From contig JASANE010016423.1 in NCBI GenBank assembly GCA_030248225.1, positions 30,615 to 94,614 of the forward strand: a stretch of DNA of 64,000 nt, given 5' to 3'. Positions 32,930 to 44,668 of the stretch are shown here, one piece after another. Every line of letters starts with the position of its first letter. The first letter of the stretch is position 1. The translations under genes and the position numbers were made by a program. Source of the DNA: Trileptium ribeirensis. Lineage: Eukaryota > Nematoda > Enoplea > Enoplida > Thoracostomopsidae. The notes below the pieces were generated by a model. It searched no databases and was not told where the DNA came from. It saw nothing but the letters and a program-made list of their open reading frames with translations.

Positions 32930-35900
32930 GACATTAAACACCCCGGCCACGTCTTTCGAGTCAAAATGGCCCCAAGGAGATAAAACATCACATGTTTGAA
33001 ATTTGACCGCCCTGGTATTTATCTCGAGATAAAAGCTTCGCAATGAAAACTGTATCCTCTCATCAAGAGTACACTTTGCTGTTATAAATTATTGTCAGAA
33101 CTGTCGTTTTCCAGTTTTATGAACCAAAGATTAACAAAATCCCAATAAGTAATTTAAAATATATTTAAATCCCAATTAATAATAATTTCAAAATTTTTAA
33201 AAAACAAGTTTTTGCCTTGTACTATTGGATTATTGTGGTATTTCGCCTTTTAAACAAGTTCGTTTCATTGACTGTTATTAACAGTGCAACGCCGTGCCGT
33301 AGCAGAATTTGGTAAATTTTAGTCTCAGAACAATGAAATTTCACTTTTCCAATATAGATATAGGTGGAGGTCAATCAAACGTGTCCTTCGGGGTTGCGTA
33401 ATACGATAATAGCAATTATTTTATTTGTGTGGTACGCATCAAATAAGGCATAGGTCTTAAGGCCCTACTAAGTAAAAATTCAAATTATATTTTTTTCTTA
33501 AAATTTGTGATTTATAAATTTCTAAAGTTATTGTCTTTTGGGCTATTGGAAGAATAAACAAAGATATATGTTCGGTTATGATATATGACTAAGATAACCT
33601 TAGCGTTGTTATTAAAGTATTGCCGGTTATAATGTGCTACCAAGGGACTTTAAACGGGCTCAGGGAAACGACAAAAAGTTGTCCATCAGGCAATATCAAA
33701 ATAGGCCCAGGAGAGTTCAATTCCAAATTCGGACACTCAAAAAGGAGATGCTGCAACTTCGATCTGGGCGGTTCAAATGATAGTTGCAACAGACCGACAT
33801 ATTCCGTTGGAATCAGTGAATTTTGTGGCCATAATAAAGTTCAAGCATAAACAAAGATATTTCCAGAAGTGGGTTCCCCAAAGGCCGCAACGTAACCATA
33901 TTATACCCTGATTGATATAGGCGATGAAAATGCGCTGCCACAAACTCCGGAGGTTAATGGGACAACACCGACCAAGAGATAGCTAGTTACAGATGTCCAG
34001 CATCAAATTACTAGCAAACAGTTACTTAAAAATTGTTTTAGATTTTCGCTGTGTAACGGTTCGTACCTATCTACTCCATACACTAACGCGACAACTTACT
34101 TTGTGATGCTTGGACCTCAATGCGTCCGAAGCTGTACATGTTGTTTACAACTACGCTGCAACATAGTGTCTGCTGTTTATAATTTGTACACGTTTTTACT
34201 ATATTAGATGTTATGTGCTGTTTATGCAAATGTGCAGTATGTATCTATAGGTGAAATGTGCATACACCTTAAAATATGGGTTACTTTGCAATGAATTGGA
34301 ATATTGTGTATATGTGCAGTATCATGTGTATGTGTTTATTAGGTAATCTTAAATGGCAGTATTTCCATGTATTGGAATAAATATGTTATATTGAAAATTT
34401 TGTATAGTTGACACGAGGATTTTCGAGACTTAGCTAAGTGTAAGATAGTTTAAAGACAGTAACAGAATTAAAAGAGTTTTATATGAGTCTAGGACATAAG
34501 TTGGAAATATAACGAATTTGAGTGTAAGGGTTGGGTGGCTTATGCATTAAGCCTACATTAGCTGATATGTGTATGTGTGTCTGCTGGATTTTCGAATAAA
34601 ATCTTAAAAAATTTTTTATATTCAGGAATCGGGTAAATTCATCAAAACTATTCTCAAGCGACTAAAATTCAGTTACGTTTAAGAAGGAATTTTACGGGAG
34701 TAGAACCAGAGTAAAACACAGAAACATTCATACATAAATTGGAACACTTAGAGACATCAATAGGAAGAAAATTAGGGGTAAGACTTATAGCTCGGACACT
34801 TAAGTGGTTGTGTAATTAGCTCGGGGCCTCAGAAGCTGCGCGGTTAAATTGAGGACGATTCAACCGTTTATGTGTTTTATATTAGTATTATTTGCATTGT
34901 ATTGTATTGTATTGGAAGAAGTAAACGATATTTGTCATAAGTGGTGACACATTAAGGCCCTAGGAGTAAGCTAATAAAGTAGCATTGGATATATCATAGG
35001 ATACTTTTGAGTAAAAATTGTCGTAGTTTGTTTGTAATCTAAGGTGGGACTAAACACCCTATTACCATGTATGCTACTGCTCTTAAGCGTTATAACGCAC
35101 TTGAAAGCAAATGGTAACATAGGCTGTACCTGAAAATACTTTTCTAAGTTTGCATTATCAATTGTTATGCTGGGTGTAAGCATTTTGCCAACGAAGGGAT
35201 ACGCTGGGCAACAGATAAAACCATATACGGTGAATCTAATACAACGCTGCCCACATCTTTAAAAAATCAATCCAGAAAAAATCGTTTGATGCCTGCTTCA
35301 AGTCGTATAAGAAAGGTCTATGGAACCATTTACGACTACAATCTGGAGCTAGAGAGAAACGTTGGAAACTACCTAAATTCCATCTAGTCAATCAAACGTA
35401 CTTTCGGTAAGCAATTCCATTAAGGATGCCACAGGCAAAGTTATATCCACTCCTCAACCGCGGACGAGTAAGTGGGAAGAACTTCAAACTCCTTAATGTA
35501 TAATCGCCGACCAATCTTATGAATGGAAACGATTCGAAGACAAACGTTAGTACGATGCCGTGGATCATCCACAACTGTCGACGGGTAATGGAAATAAACG
35601 AGACAGCATAGTCAGTACTCATTGGAAAATCTGTCGGTGTCGTTGAGACTGATATGATGAAATTGCGGCGGTAAAACAAGGAAACAAGTTCTACGACGCG
35701 TATTCCATGGAAGCAGTATACTGCGATAGAGTTTTAAAGAGAAGCAATGATAATCCCTTTTCTTGATAATGGGAATGTAACCGACGTGACGCTACTGCAT
35801 TGCGCACTTCCAAAACGCAATGCCAATGCGACCACGGCTATCGTAACCTAAAGGATGGATCTAATAGGTTCATTTTTCTTTTCGGGTCAGTCTCAAGAAG

Positions 35901-37950
35901 CTATAGAGCTAAGCACGCCTCAGGATCGTTTCACAGGATGTGTTCTGATCCTGCCGGACGAGTTGCACACGTAGTCTAAGTGGTTCTACCTTTGAGGTCC
36001 ATAAGGAGATTGGATCCGTCACCTGGTAACAGGCCAAAGCGACCATACAGCTGTTCCCTAACATCATTCCATCTGGAAGTGTTAATTTACGTGGTTAACT
36101 TTATTGAACGACCAATTTATTTAGCCAGTGGCCCTCACTATGATCCGAGAAATCCCTAGACGTTTAACGTCGGATCGCGTGTTTGGTCGACGAAAGTTCG
36201 TTCAGCCAAACTCTGCGAGGAAGTTTTATATCGCGTGAGTCGTACTCATTTACACTCTCATCACCAACAATAAATCGGCGAGTCACGCTAAGGCTTGCAA
36301 TTTCTGCACGTCAAGCCTGAACGTGGGTCGTCGGTTGGGGCGACGATTTCGATGCCCTTCAAAACGTATCGCTACATTGGGCATCAAAACAATAACACCA
36401 TGGGTTTCGTTTGAAACGGTATTTGACAAGCCAAAATCGCATAAAAACATATCATGAGGGATAACGCGATTGACACCAACAATACAGTAACGTGTTCTCT
36501 CGTTAGTGGAATTAGGGGTACGCCAGAACTACAGGGCCGGGTAATCGGTTTTGTCATGTATATCGGAGTCTTCGCCCTTTTTTATATAAAACGCTCACAG
36601 CTGTAAAGATCGCGGCGCGAATTTACTACCTACACCTAAACCTTTCTTAGACGACAGCTGCGCTTACAATACTCGACACGGCTGAGGGGAAACGGAATAG
36701 AAAAGAGAATCGGCGCGACGCTCAGTTATACTCGGAGTAACTGCTCTCTTGGTACTGAGGAACTTAGGCTAAATCAGTTCAACGAAGATAAAAAGAGGGT
36801 AACCAGATGCGCAATTGGGCGTGGGACTAAGCGTACACTGATACAAAGGGAAAATACGAATTGATGCGGCAAAGCAAAATCAGGGAATTATGCATTAGTA
36901 TACAACGAATCAATACACATAACTGAAAAAATTGCATGGATACATAGTAGTCAGGACAGTAGAGTAGCCAGACTTTTTGATTGCGGGCGGGGTACAAAAT
37001 TTTTTTGCAAGGTTCTTTTTGTCGGTGGTTTTTATATCTCAGTGCCCAGCCCTCAATTGGATTGAATTAAAATTTTTCCCCGATATTTTCCCAAATTTTA
37101 TCCACTCTGAAAAATCCAAACATAATAAGAGAGACCTTACCAAAATTTTCACCGGTCACTTTGGATCGGCCCCGCTCTGGCTACGCCCTTGAGTCAAGAA
37201 GGTACATACTTACAGATATATGATTGAAGTCTAAGGGTACGACCCCAACTCGGTACGGCGCAAGTTCTCGCACATACGTATGACAAGCTATGACAATGGG
37301 TACAATGAATTTTCAAAACCAATAAACAGTCTACAACTAGATGTCCTAGGTTCCTACAAAATTGTCTTTTAAAATGACAATGAAACTTTTCCGGTGACAC
37401 CATGTCAATGCCTTTTGGCCAGGGTTTAGTGCTCCCGAGGATAACTCTTTTTACGATACACACATACACACGGAAATACGTATATACGCACATACAATCA
37501 GGTGGGGAAGCTTTGAACGGCATCTAGTGTTGGCGATCGCTTTTACATTCAGAGCTCTGTCTCAAGCTTATTCGATGGCCAGTTTATCGAGACTTAGTAT
37601 ACCTAGTGTGACTGGCTAAGCGTGCCAAGTACGAATAAAGTACTAACTAACAGGGGTGTTGTTACCGATATAGAGAAGGGATAGATAAAAGTAAGGTGGA
37701 TTTGACGTACACTGACCATGAATGTTCTGCGCGGAAAACGCGACTGAATCCGCGTTCGGTAACATCATCTAAGCTCAGCGAAGATACAAATAGTAGTGAG
37801 AATTGTATAGTCATATATGATCGAAACTCAAATCTCCGCTCAAATCTTTAGGTCCTAGCGATATTCGATAATTGCCGTTTTCGTGTATACACTCGTGAAT
37901 TATGGTAGGCCTGGGGCGGGCATGGCGGTATGTTCCGCATTCAGCCTACA
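32930..37950. other. Unassigned intron stretch, part of it of distinct composition
   Basis: No family was recognised with confidence. 34.9-36.9 kb is less AT-rich and less repetitive than neighbouring DNA and has short, broken, peptide-like frames on the minus strand (for example around 36150-36400 and 35390-35680). These could be a decayed coding element I cannot identify. 37380-37480 recalls the tail of the subrepeat element (CACACACATACACAC). Confidence 0.4.
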
Positions 37951-37959
37951 TGTCCCGGT

Positions 37960-38240
37960 AGGAAAAGATGGGGATCGAATTTCCTAACTTTTGATATTTT
38001 CAAAAAGACAATGGGGCCCGCTCCGCCTGGAAACGCCCCGCGTTGAAAATTTCAGCAATTGGGAGCACAATTACAAATATTTTACGGAAAAACTGAGTAA
38101 AGTCGGGAAATTATGAGAAAACTTTTTTAGAGCCGGTGGAAATTTTTGGTTACCACACCGGCCTACATTCCGGTGAAAAAGCTCCTCCTTCTAACCAGGA
38201 CCATCTAACCACTGAGCCCAGCCTGTCCACAGCCTTCCAA
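37960..38240 (-). repeat. Single diverged unit of the GC-rich tandem repeat, with tRNA-like A-box word
   Basis: The minus strand begins GGGCTCAGTGGTTAGATGG, close to a tRNA-type A box. It is followed by AT-rich text and a GC-rich patch similar in layout to 23.7-24.4 kb. At 24330 the related unit reads TTTAGCTCAGAGGATAGCGG on the minus strand. A convincing B box was not found, so a tRNA-derived SINE is only a possibility. Confidence 0.35.
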
Positions 38241-38728
38241 AAAATGGGGGGCTTAGAGGAACACATGTTCATTCTCTAGGAAACGTCAAAGCAAAATTTA
38301 GTTCTATATGCTAAATATTTCCAAATTTTCTTGTACTTTTACTATCGCACAAGTATTCCCAGCTACAATACAGCGAGTAGTATTTAATATTAAAAGATAT
38401 GATACAGAGGACACGATTTAAAAATTAAAAATTTAAAATTAAACATTAATAAATCATGTTTTGATGTAGTGGAACATGACGGTTTTGCTAAAAGGAAACG
38501 CAGATGGTTAATTAGAAACACGGTGAGTTACCGTAACACCCCACTCCCTGCCACTTTAGACAAGCCAATGATCTGACGCACATTTAACACCAATGGCCCA
38601 TTTTATCAAAATCATTTATGTCAACACTGAGATTTGATCTATATGCGAAATACACATATGGAATTCATTTTCATTTAAACAATAAAACCAAAAGGAATAA
38701 TTGTTCTGAAGATACAACACAAACGCAC

Positions 38729-38811
38729 CCTGTTGGTATATGGTTCACGATCCGCATAACATATCTTTTGTTAAAGTCGAAGTAGTACGATAATGTTGTT
38801 GCAACAATGAT
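38729..38811 (-). CDS. SLC26: SLC26 exon C (83 bp): VNHIPTG segment
   Basis: This is a very short exon that would be missed by ORF length alone. It follows an acceptor ending TTTTATTTAG and ends at a GTGCGT donor. It begins in phase 0 with IIVATTLSYYFDF, continues KRYVMRIVNHIPT and ends with the first two bases (GG) of a glycine codon. Exon D supplies the third base (C), giving the family motif 'vvG.IP.G.P.P'. The phase match and the expected peptide together make the call firm despite the length. It equals the expected 83 bp exon of vertebrate SLC26 genes (from memory). The mariner remnant 38936-39853 starts only about 125 bp from the acceptor. Confidence 0.93.
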
Positions 38812-38935
38812 CTAAATAAAAAATACAGTGATACATTACGCTTTGTTGCGACCAGAAATAGAGAAAATTTATTCGTTCAGCGGTAAATTCATGAATAGTT
38901 GATTTAAACAAAAGAATACAATATGAAATATATAG

Positions 38936-39853
38936 GGTGTCTCATAAGCAAAGCACAGCATTAAAGTGACCCAGCACGCCAAAAAATAAACATATCTAAA
39001 AGCGTTTTAGTACGCTGCTACTCTCGTGTACAAATTCGGTTTTTGAGAAATAACACCATAATATCAATGATTCTTCTAGTCAAAAACGCACACTTCGGCA
39101 GACTTTTCGAACTGTCTCAATCTCCAGAAAAGAGATCTCCTCCCATATAGTCTCTTTCAGACACAACAAGGTTTGTGGTTTGTGTTTGTATACATTCTCC
39201 TTCAATATTCCCAACAAAAAAAAAGTAAGGAGGACTTAGATAAGAAGAACGACCGGACCATTCGACAGGGCCTCGGCGTCCCATTAAACGGTCACGGAAG
39301 GTTTCGTCCAACCAACGGCGCACAGCCTTCGAAAAACAAAGAGGCGCGCCATATTGCATAAAGTTAAGCCTGTCAATATTAGGTAATGTTGAATATTAGG
39401 ATAAAATTCATTTTCGTAGCATCATTTGCATTCACAGTACCATCTTGGAATAGAACGGCCCAAAAAATCCACCATACCACATGCCGGACCTATTTGCAAG
39501 ACCACAAACATTCATATGCTGTTCAATAGTGTTATTAGGAGTTTCTGCCTGCCAGTAAATAAAATAAATTATGATGGTTAACGTGGCCGTTCAATTTAAA
39601 ATTGTTTTCTACGGACCCCAAATGAAATCGTGAATGCAATGTGGCCATTTTTCACAAAATTTAATTCTCCGATCATAATTATCGTCATTCAGAGCATGAA
39701 ATAATGTCGCTCTAAAAGGTGTTAGGCCCAGACTTTTAACAATTTCGGAAAACAATTGATTTGCTGATGCCGGTTTTAATGCCCACATGGCGGCTCACAA
39801 ATTTGGTATGGTTAAAGTAGAAAAAAGTACTCCGTACACCACATAAAACACCT
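38936..39853 (-). mobile_element. Mariner-like transposon remnant
   Basis: The ends AGGGTGTCTCATAAG (left) and the inverted AGGTGTTTTATGTGGTG (right) bracket a broken minus-strand transposase. Element length is about 0.9 kb. The decay (several frameshifts) shows an old, dead copy. It lies within 130 bp of SLC26 exon C. Confidence 0.8.
39117..39570 (-). pseudogene. Mariner-type transposase, C-terminal DDE region, frameshifted
   Basis: The clear block reads MQYGAPLCFSKAVRRW, then RGPVEWSGRSSYLSP and FFFVGNIEGE. It matches the conserved tail 'FqqDGAPpH....vR.wLdetFP.RwIGRRGPveWPaRSPDLsPlDFFLWG.lK' of a widespread arthropod mariner family. Upstream in other frames are a GPFY word and a GTVN-like word plus TIEQHMNV. 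The catalytic aspartate normally before GAP has become tyrosine (MQYGAP for QDGAP), and a normal SPDLSP is SSYLSP, so the second and third catalytic positions are lost. Not functional. Confidence 0.88.
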
Positions 39854-40261
39854 AAAAGTTAAAGTGTCAAACTCTTCAGCAGAGTCGAATATTTTTAACG
39901 AGCTTTTTCGAGCCGAACCGAGCCTACGTTTTCGGCAAACGAGGCGAGTTGAGCCGTTGACTAAAACGACCCAAGCTGAGCTTTCCATCAAAATTTGGTA
40001 AAGGAACCGAGTTTTTAGTTCGACGAAAACCAGCTGAGCCTAAAAATTAAGGCTCGTTCTCACCTGTAACAATACACTAGGTGTCTTAAGATAAATCGTA
40101 TTAAAATTTAATGGAATGAAAAATAATTAAAATTAAAAAATCTATGAATTGAAATTAAACATAGAAGTCTATACTAATATTCAACTATACATAAGATTTT
40201 CGCAATTATGGTTACATACAACAATTTAAAACCAAATGGTCTTTGTGCAGACCAATAAAAT

Positions 40262-40615
40262 CAATAGTGCATCAGGGAAGAGTAGGACACTTCCCTGCAC
40301 TTACATGTCAACCCGTGTTTGATGACGCGGGCGTTTTCGGACTAACCCCCCATTTTTTGAGAGGGGGGGGGCAGGCCGGACCCCCCAATTTCTAGGGGGA
40401 GGTCGGATTATAAGCAGCTGCTGGTTCAACCGACCCCGCCAGAAATTGGGCGGTCCGACCTACCCTCCCCAAAAAACTGGTGGTCTCCGTGCGAGAATAT
40501 GCATCTCAGAATCTGGCCGGGGAGGGGTCAGGCCGAAAACGCCCGCGTCATCAAACACGGGTTTATATATGAGTGCAGCGAAATGTCAGACTCTTCCCTA
40601 ATGCACTATTGGTAA
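40262..40615. mobile_element. Foldback element with ~80-bp inverted repeats
   Basis: AATAGTGCATCAGGGAAGAG at the left pairs with its inverted form at the right (CTCTTCCCTAATGCACTATT). The pairing runs for about 80 bp to GCGGGCGTTTTCGG / CCGAAAACGCCCGC. The centre is very GC-rich with runs of G and C. A diverged copy lies at 62421-62790. Confidence 0.85.
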
Positions 40616-40680
40616 AATATATGACTTTAGAAATATGCCATTTCAAGGAGAAATTGCCTTAGTCTACGCCTTTTTCGAGA

Positions 40681-40829
40681 TACAGTACCCGCCAAAACTG
40701 TCGCTCACTCGAAATAAATTTGTTGTAAAAATAGAATTTGCTATTAATTTAAATAGTTTTGAAATTTCGATCAAGCCACTTGCTCGCGGCTCGCTCGAAA
40801 TACGACGGTCATTTTTGGCGAGTACTGTA
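40681..40829. mobile_element. Intact mariner-type MITE (149 bp with TA flanks)
   Basis: CAGTACCCGCCAAAA on the left and TTTTTGGCGAGTACTG on the right form terminal inverted repeats. TA lies at both borders (40681-40682 and 40828-40829). The inner words CTCACTCGAAAT / GGCTCGCTCGAAAT continue the symmetry. A truncated relative is at 27053. Confidence 0.85.
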
Positions 40830-41289
40830 TGTGTCATTAAATTCATTGAGTCTCTTTAGATTCAACAAATTCAGACAATGCACTCTTTCCTGGTTTTGCT
40901 ATTGTCATTTAACATGATAGATAGATAAAATATTCGTTTAACAATAGTAGTTATTTACACGGTTTAAATACTACTGTACTATTTAAATTCAGATACGAGT
41001 ATCAATACACAGACGTTGGCATTTAACTCATTCAACGGCTTCTCTTAGTTTTTTAACAATAACAGTACTCTTAGAAGTTATACTCCGAACTTTGAAGGTT
41101 TCTAAAATTTCTTTTTCACAAAATATTGTATGCTTTTGAAATGTATTTGTGAGACAGGAACTGAGTGCTAAGCATGACATGACTGCAATATATTTCGAAG
41201 AAGGACTATGAAAAATCTAAAGCAAGATCTGTGTGGCTTTGAAAAATTTATTGTACAAATACTATGTCCTAACGTTGTTACACAATACG

Positions 41290-42258
41290 TAAGGCGCGGA
41301 AATATTAGTGTGTACTAGCAAATATAGCTGTTACACAATCCAACAGTGGCAGTCGACCATTTTCCTTATTGAAACGGAGCCAGCAAAGCGAGCGGAATTT
41401 CCACTGAACGCGTTAGGGGGAAAGTTCGTGAAAATTTATTTCGGTCACGCATAACTAATGTTCGAGTGGGCGGAATTCGATAAATAGTTTTATTCGATAG
41501 TAAAAATGACAAAGATGTGCTCCGAACGGATATGACCTCATTTTCGGGGCCAAAACGGCAAAAACAGGTTTTTAAGATCTTTGTCAATCTGACGAAACGG
41601 GCACCAGTCCTTCGCAGCGCAAATCTGACGACACAGATGAAAAAATGACACCAAATGCTGAATCAGCTCATAGAGACCTACAACTTTGCAGACCACGAGT
41701 TTTTTGTGCGACCATTTCCTGGGCCGCTGTTGGACCTCAATACGGTTCGTCGATCCTTTGCCACAAATATTGATTTTTCCAATTTCGGTAAGTTATTGTG
41801 TGTTTTTACCTTAGAACGAGTGTTATCAAGCATGTTGAATACGATAGTTTGTAATATAGAGTCCAGCACGAATATTTCATGCTTTTTCCGATGTTTTCAA
41901 TAAATTTAGGGCAAACAAACTAAATTGTCATAATGTAGTCTGTCTTCCGTATGCTGATTTTGTATTGCGTACAGGGTATCAAGAATATTCTATGTATAGG
42001 TTTTTCAGTGCGCTGGATGGGAATGGTTTGGTTTTCTAGAGAGTAGCACGAATATTTCATGCTTTCCAAATTTTTTTCAGAGTAAATATGGCCAACGAGC
42101 CCGACTGCCAGAATATAGTCTGTCTTCAGTATCTTGGTTATCTATTGCGAAAGAAGATGAAAAATGTTTTATGTTAATATTATTTTCGGTACGCTGGATA
42201 CGATGGTTTGGTTATTTGGAGACTAGCATGAATACTTCGTGCGTTTTCGATGGGTTTA
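41290..42258 (+). repeat. Repeat family R-A, copy 4 (longest)
   Basis: Shares ordered segments with 6376-6840 and with the inverted copies at 25790 and 29080. It contains an internal near-duplication: GAGTAGCACGAATATTTCATG-like words near 42043, a related word near 41870, and GACTAGCATGAATACTTCGT near 42222. Its right edge at 42258/42260 abuts, and seems to truncate, the 3' LTR of the retrotransposon. Confidence 0.6.
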
Positions 42259-42259
42259 G

Positions 42260-42376
42260 ATATTATCAGACAGCAAAACAAGAGGAAAACAATGGACATC
42301 CTTTTAGCTCCGATGGATAGCTATTCACTTTTCAGCAAAATTGTTAAGTTAGTGAATCACAGCAGCAGCCATCACA
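42260..42376 (-). repeat. Truncated 3' LTR (117 bp)
   Basis: It matches the first 120 bp of the 5' LTR (51640-51759) with about a dozen differences and a 3-bp indel, starting TGTGATGGCTGCTG. Homology stops at 42260, where repeat family R-A begins, so the rest of this LTR is lost and no target-site duplication can be checked. Confidence 0.85.
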
Positions 42377-42387
42377 TTCCCCACCAC
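42377..42387 (-). promoter_or_regulatory. Polypurine tract before the 3' LTR
   Basis: On the element strand GTGGTGGGGAA immediately precedes TGTGATGGC, the LTR start. Plus-strand DNA synthesis of LTR elements is primed from such a tract, and its position supports the LTR boundary at 42376. Confidence 0.7.
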
Positions 42388-42684
42388 ATGAGGCGACAGT
42401 TAGCGGTCGAGGAAGTAGTAGTACGACAGTTAACAGAGACATATGTTGAATAGAGTATATTTAATACCCATGCATTAAACGACATAATCCAAATAATGCA
42501 TCATGAAGAAATGGTATATAGGATATGGTAGAAATGATATGATATGAAATTCCTGTACCAATAGTTTTAATATATAACATGAGTTCCACATTGAAACCAA
42601 CGCCCTGAAATAGACCACACCAGATATGTAACAGTTCGTTATATACAAATGAAGAAGAGAAGCCTAAAGTGAGATTAGCATTAT

Positions 42685-43675
42685 TTAGTTGTTCAGGGCT
42701 TGTGCTATCTCTTCTATAGACAGATCAGATGTAGGAAGCATTTGTTGATACAACTGATGAGTAGATTCGCTGATAGTTTGCACTCTAAGATGCCGTTTAA
42801 ACATAGTTGAGTGGACATTAGTAGTTCACTCAGCTTGATGTTTGCATAGTTGCTCACCGAGCTCATTGAACTTCGATAAAAACTGTTAAAATTTGCCCGA
42901 CATATGGTCTATTTTAGACCAAGTCGAAGTCATTTCTTTACCGAATTTCTGCTCACGATTGTCAAGTTTGGTTTTGAATTCGGCTAGTTCATTTTGCCAT
43001 TGAAGAAACGTCTACAACGAAGTTGGATCAGATAGTTCGACATTTTCTCGGAGATTGACATTCGTTCAGACATGTCATCCCCGTCGATAAGCTCAATGTT
43101 TGGTAGAGTTAAGTCACTCACTGATATCTTATCAACTGCCTGCGAAGTCGAATGCATCGGCTTGTTGTCTGCGTTAACGAAGAACGTGAAGAGTTTTTGC
43201 CGGAGAGATTGTAGTTGTTTTGTTCTGGATGCCTTAAGAACATTGACCAATACAACCCACTGAAGTTCGTTGTGTGGCCGTAAGTTAGAAGTATATTTTT
43301 AAACTGCTGACAGGTCAACGTGGCGATGAATTTTAGAACTAGGCGATATATCAGAGCTTGCTCTGGTTGATGCCGATCAAGACGAACAGAAAGTGCAAGA
43401 TTTTGTGAGCCAATGCAGCCGAAAAGTTATACTACTGTAAGTCGTGATTAGATGGTAGTAAGTCGAGGCGTGATGCAAGTGGTGTGAAGAAAAGCTGATG
43501 AATTAGAACGAGGTCAGATATGTTGAACATGTATCTTACGCTACAGTCACAATCACCATAGCGATAGAAGTCCTCAAACCTAATGCACGTTTCTCCATGA
43601 TCATAGCGAGACCTTAGACTGTGGAAGGCGTTCAGGCTGCATGCGATAACTGTATGGTTTCGACTTAGAAGTCAT
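42685..43675 (-). pseudogene. Unrecognised ORF between integrase and 3' LTR
   Basis: A possible start at 43675 (MTSKSKPYSYRMQ) is followed, through frameshifts, by protein-like blocks: RYDHGETCIRFEDFYRYG, then DLVLIHQLFFTPLASRL, then LTCQQFKNILLTYGH. Next come KASRTKQLQSLRQKL, SVSDLTLPNIELIDGDD and a charged, probably helical C-terminal part (EFKTKLDNREQKFGK, LSKFNELGEQLC) ending EEIAQALNN at 42685. Total about 330 codons. No signal peptide or transmembrane anchor is apparent, so it is not the usual env. I do not recognise the family. It occupies the position where env would normally be. Confidence 0.5.
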
Positions 43676-43925
43676 GATGTTAGATTTGCCGAAGTTTTGA
43701 TGATTCAAAAGCAAGAAATATTGAAGAGTAGACGAAAGAGACCTAGATGATAGTGACCCCCAAGATACTAAATTTAAATAATAAATTAAATTAATAAATA
43801 AGTAAAATAGTAAATTAAAATAAATAAATATTTGACTCTGGATTTCATCTGAAATGAGCTAAGATAAAATATGTAAAGACCGAAAACACCCTAAGGTTAA
43901 GCTTTATGTATATCTAATAAGTTGC

Positions 43926-44561
43926 TTAATTTCGGTTATGACGAGGTGTGAAGTGATATCGACCTCCTCCATTAGTTTCCGAAGATGGGACGTCTATGGG
44001 AGTTGTAATGTTCTTAGAAACCGGGATATGTAAGCGAGCAACATCGTTAGTATCAGAACTACCTGGTGATGCTAAGTTCGAGCGTGGCACATAAGGGCCA
44101 TAAAAGAGCTTCAAGGCGTGACATTGACTCGGACACTAGGTTTCAATATCAGAAGTTGCATACGGTTCAACCCATTTAGTCAAGTATTCGATGATAACTA
44201 CGATATACTTCTTTCCATGCTTTGATCGCGGAAGTGGGCCAAAGCAGTCTATTGCAATACTATCAAAAGGTTTGGTTACCGCAATTGACTGTAGAGGCAC
44301 CTTGCTTGCTGTTGCTTTGCCTTTCTTAGTTTAAGAAGAAAGACAAAGGTTGACATAGTCAGAAATTTCGCTATTCATTTTCGGCCAATAGTAGTGTATC
44401 CTAGTTTTTCTTGTAGTTTTACGTACACCTAAATGACCATCAAAGATGTCGTCATGATGGATTTGCATTATATCTGGTCGTTGTGCTACGGGTACCACTA
44501 TTAAAAGTTTGTCTTTGTGGCATTTATAAAGTGTTCCATCAAGTAGTTGGTAGCTTTTCAC
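43926..44561 (-). pseudogene. Integrase of the LTR element, core deleted
   Basis: 44331-44561 carries the HHCC zinc-binding domain (HHDDIFDGHLGVRKTTRKT, then YYWPKMNSEI and the first cysteine). In another frame, the start of the DDE core follows (FDSIAIDCFGPLPRS, IEYLTKWVEPY) with its first aspartate. The sequence then jumps directly to an integrase tail (LKLFYGPYVPRSNLASPG) ending at 43926. About 150-200 residues holding the second Asp and the Glu are missing, a deletion at about 44110-44140. Confidence 0.88.
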
Positions 44562-44668
44562 TTAGACGTTTTATTTCTGAAGCAACTTCCGTATCCTGAG
44601 TTTGTAATAGTTTTAGTTTGCCTAAATCTAGCTTTTGTGTATCACAAATATATAAACCATGTGAGTTG

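Noticed and set aside
37194..37523. 109-codon minus-strand frame
   Set aside because: The sequence includes a CACACATACACAC tract and resembles the tail of the subrepeat family; no domain was recognised.
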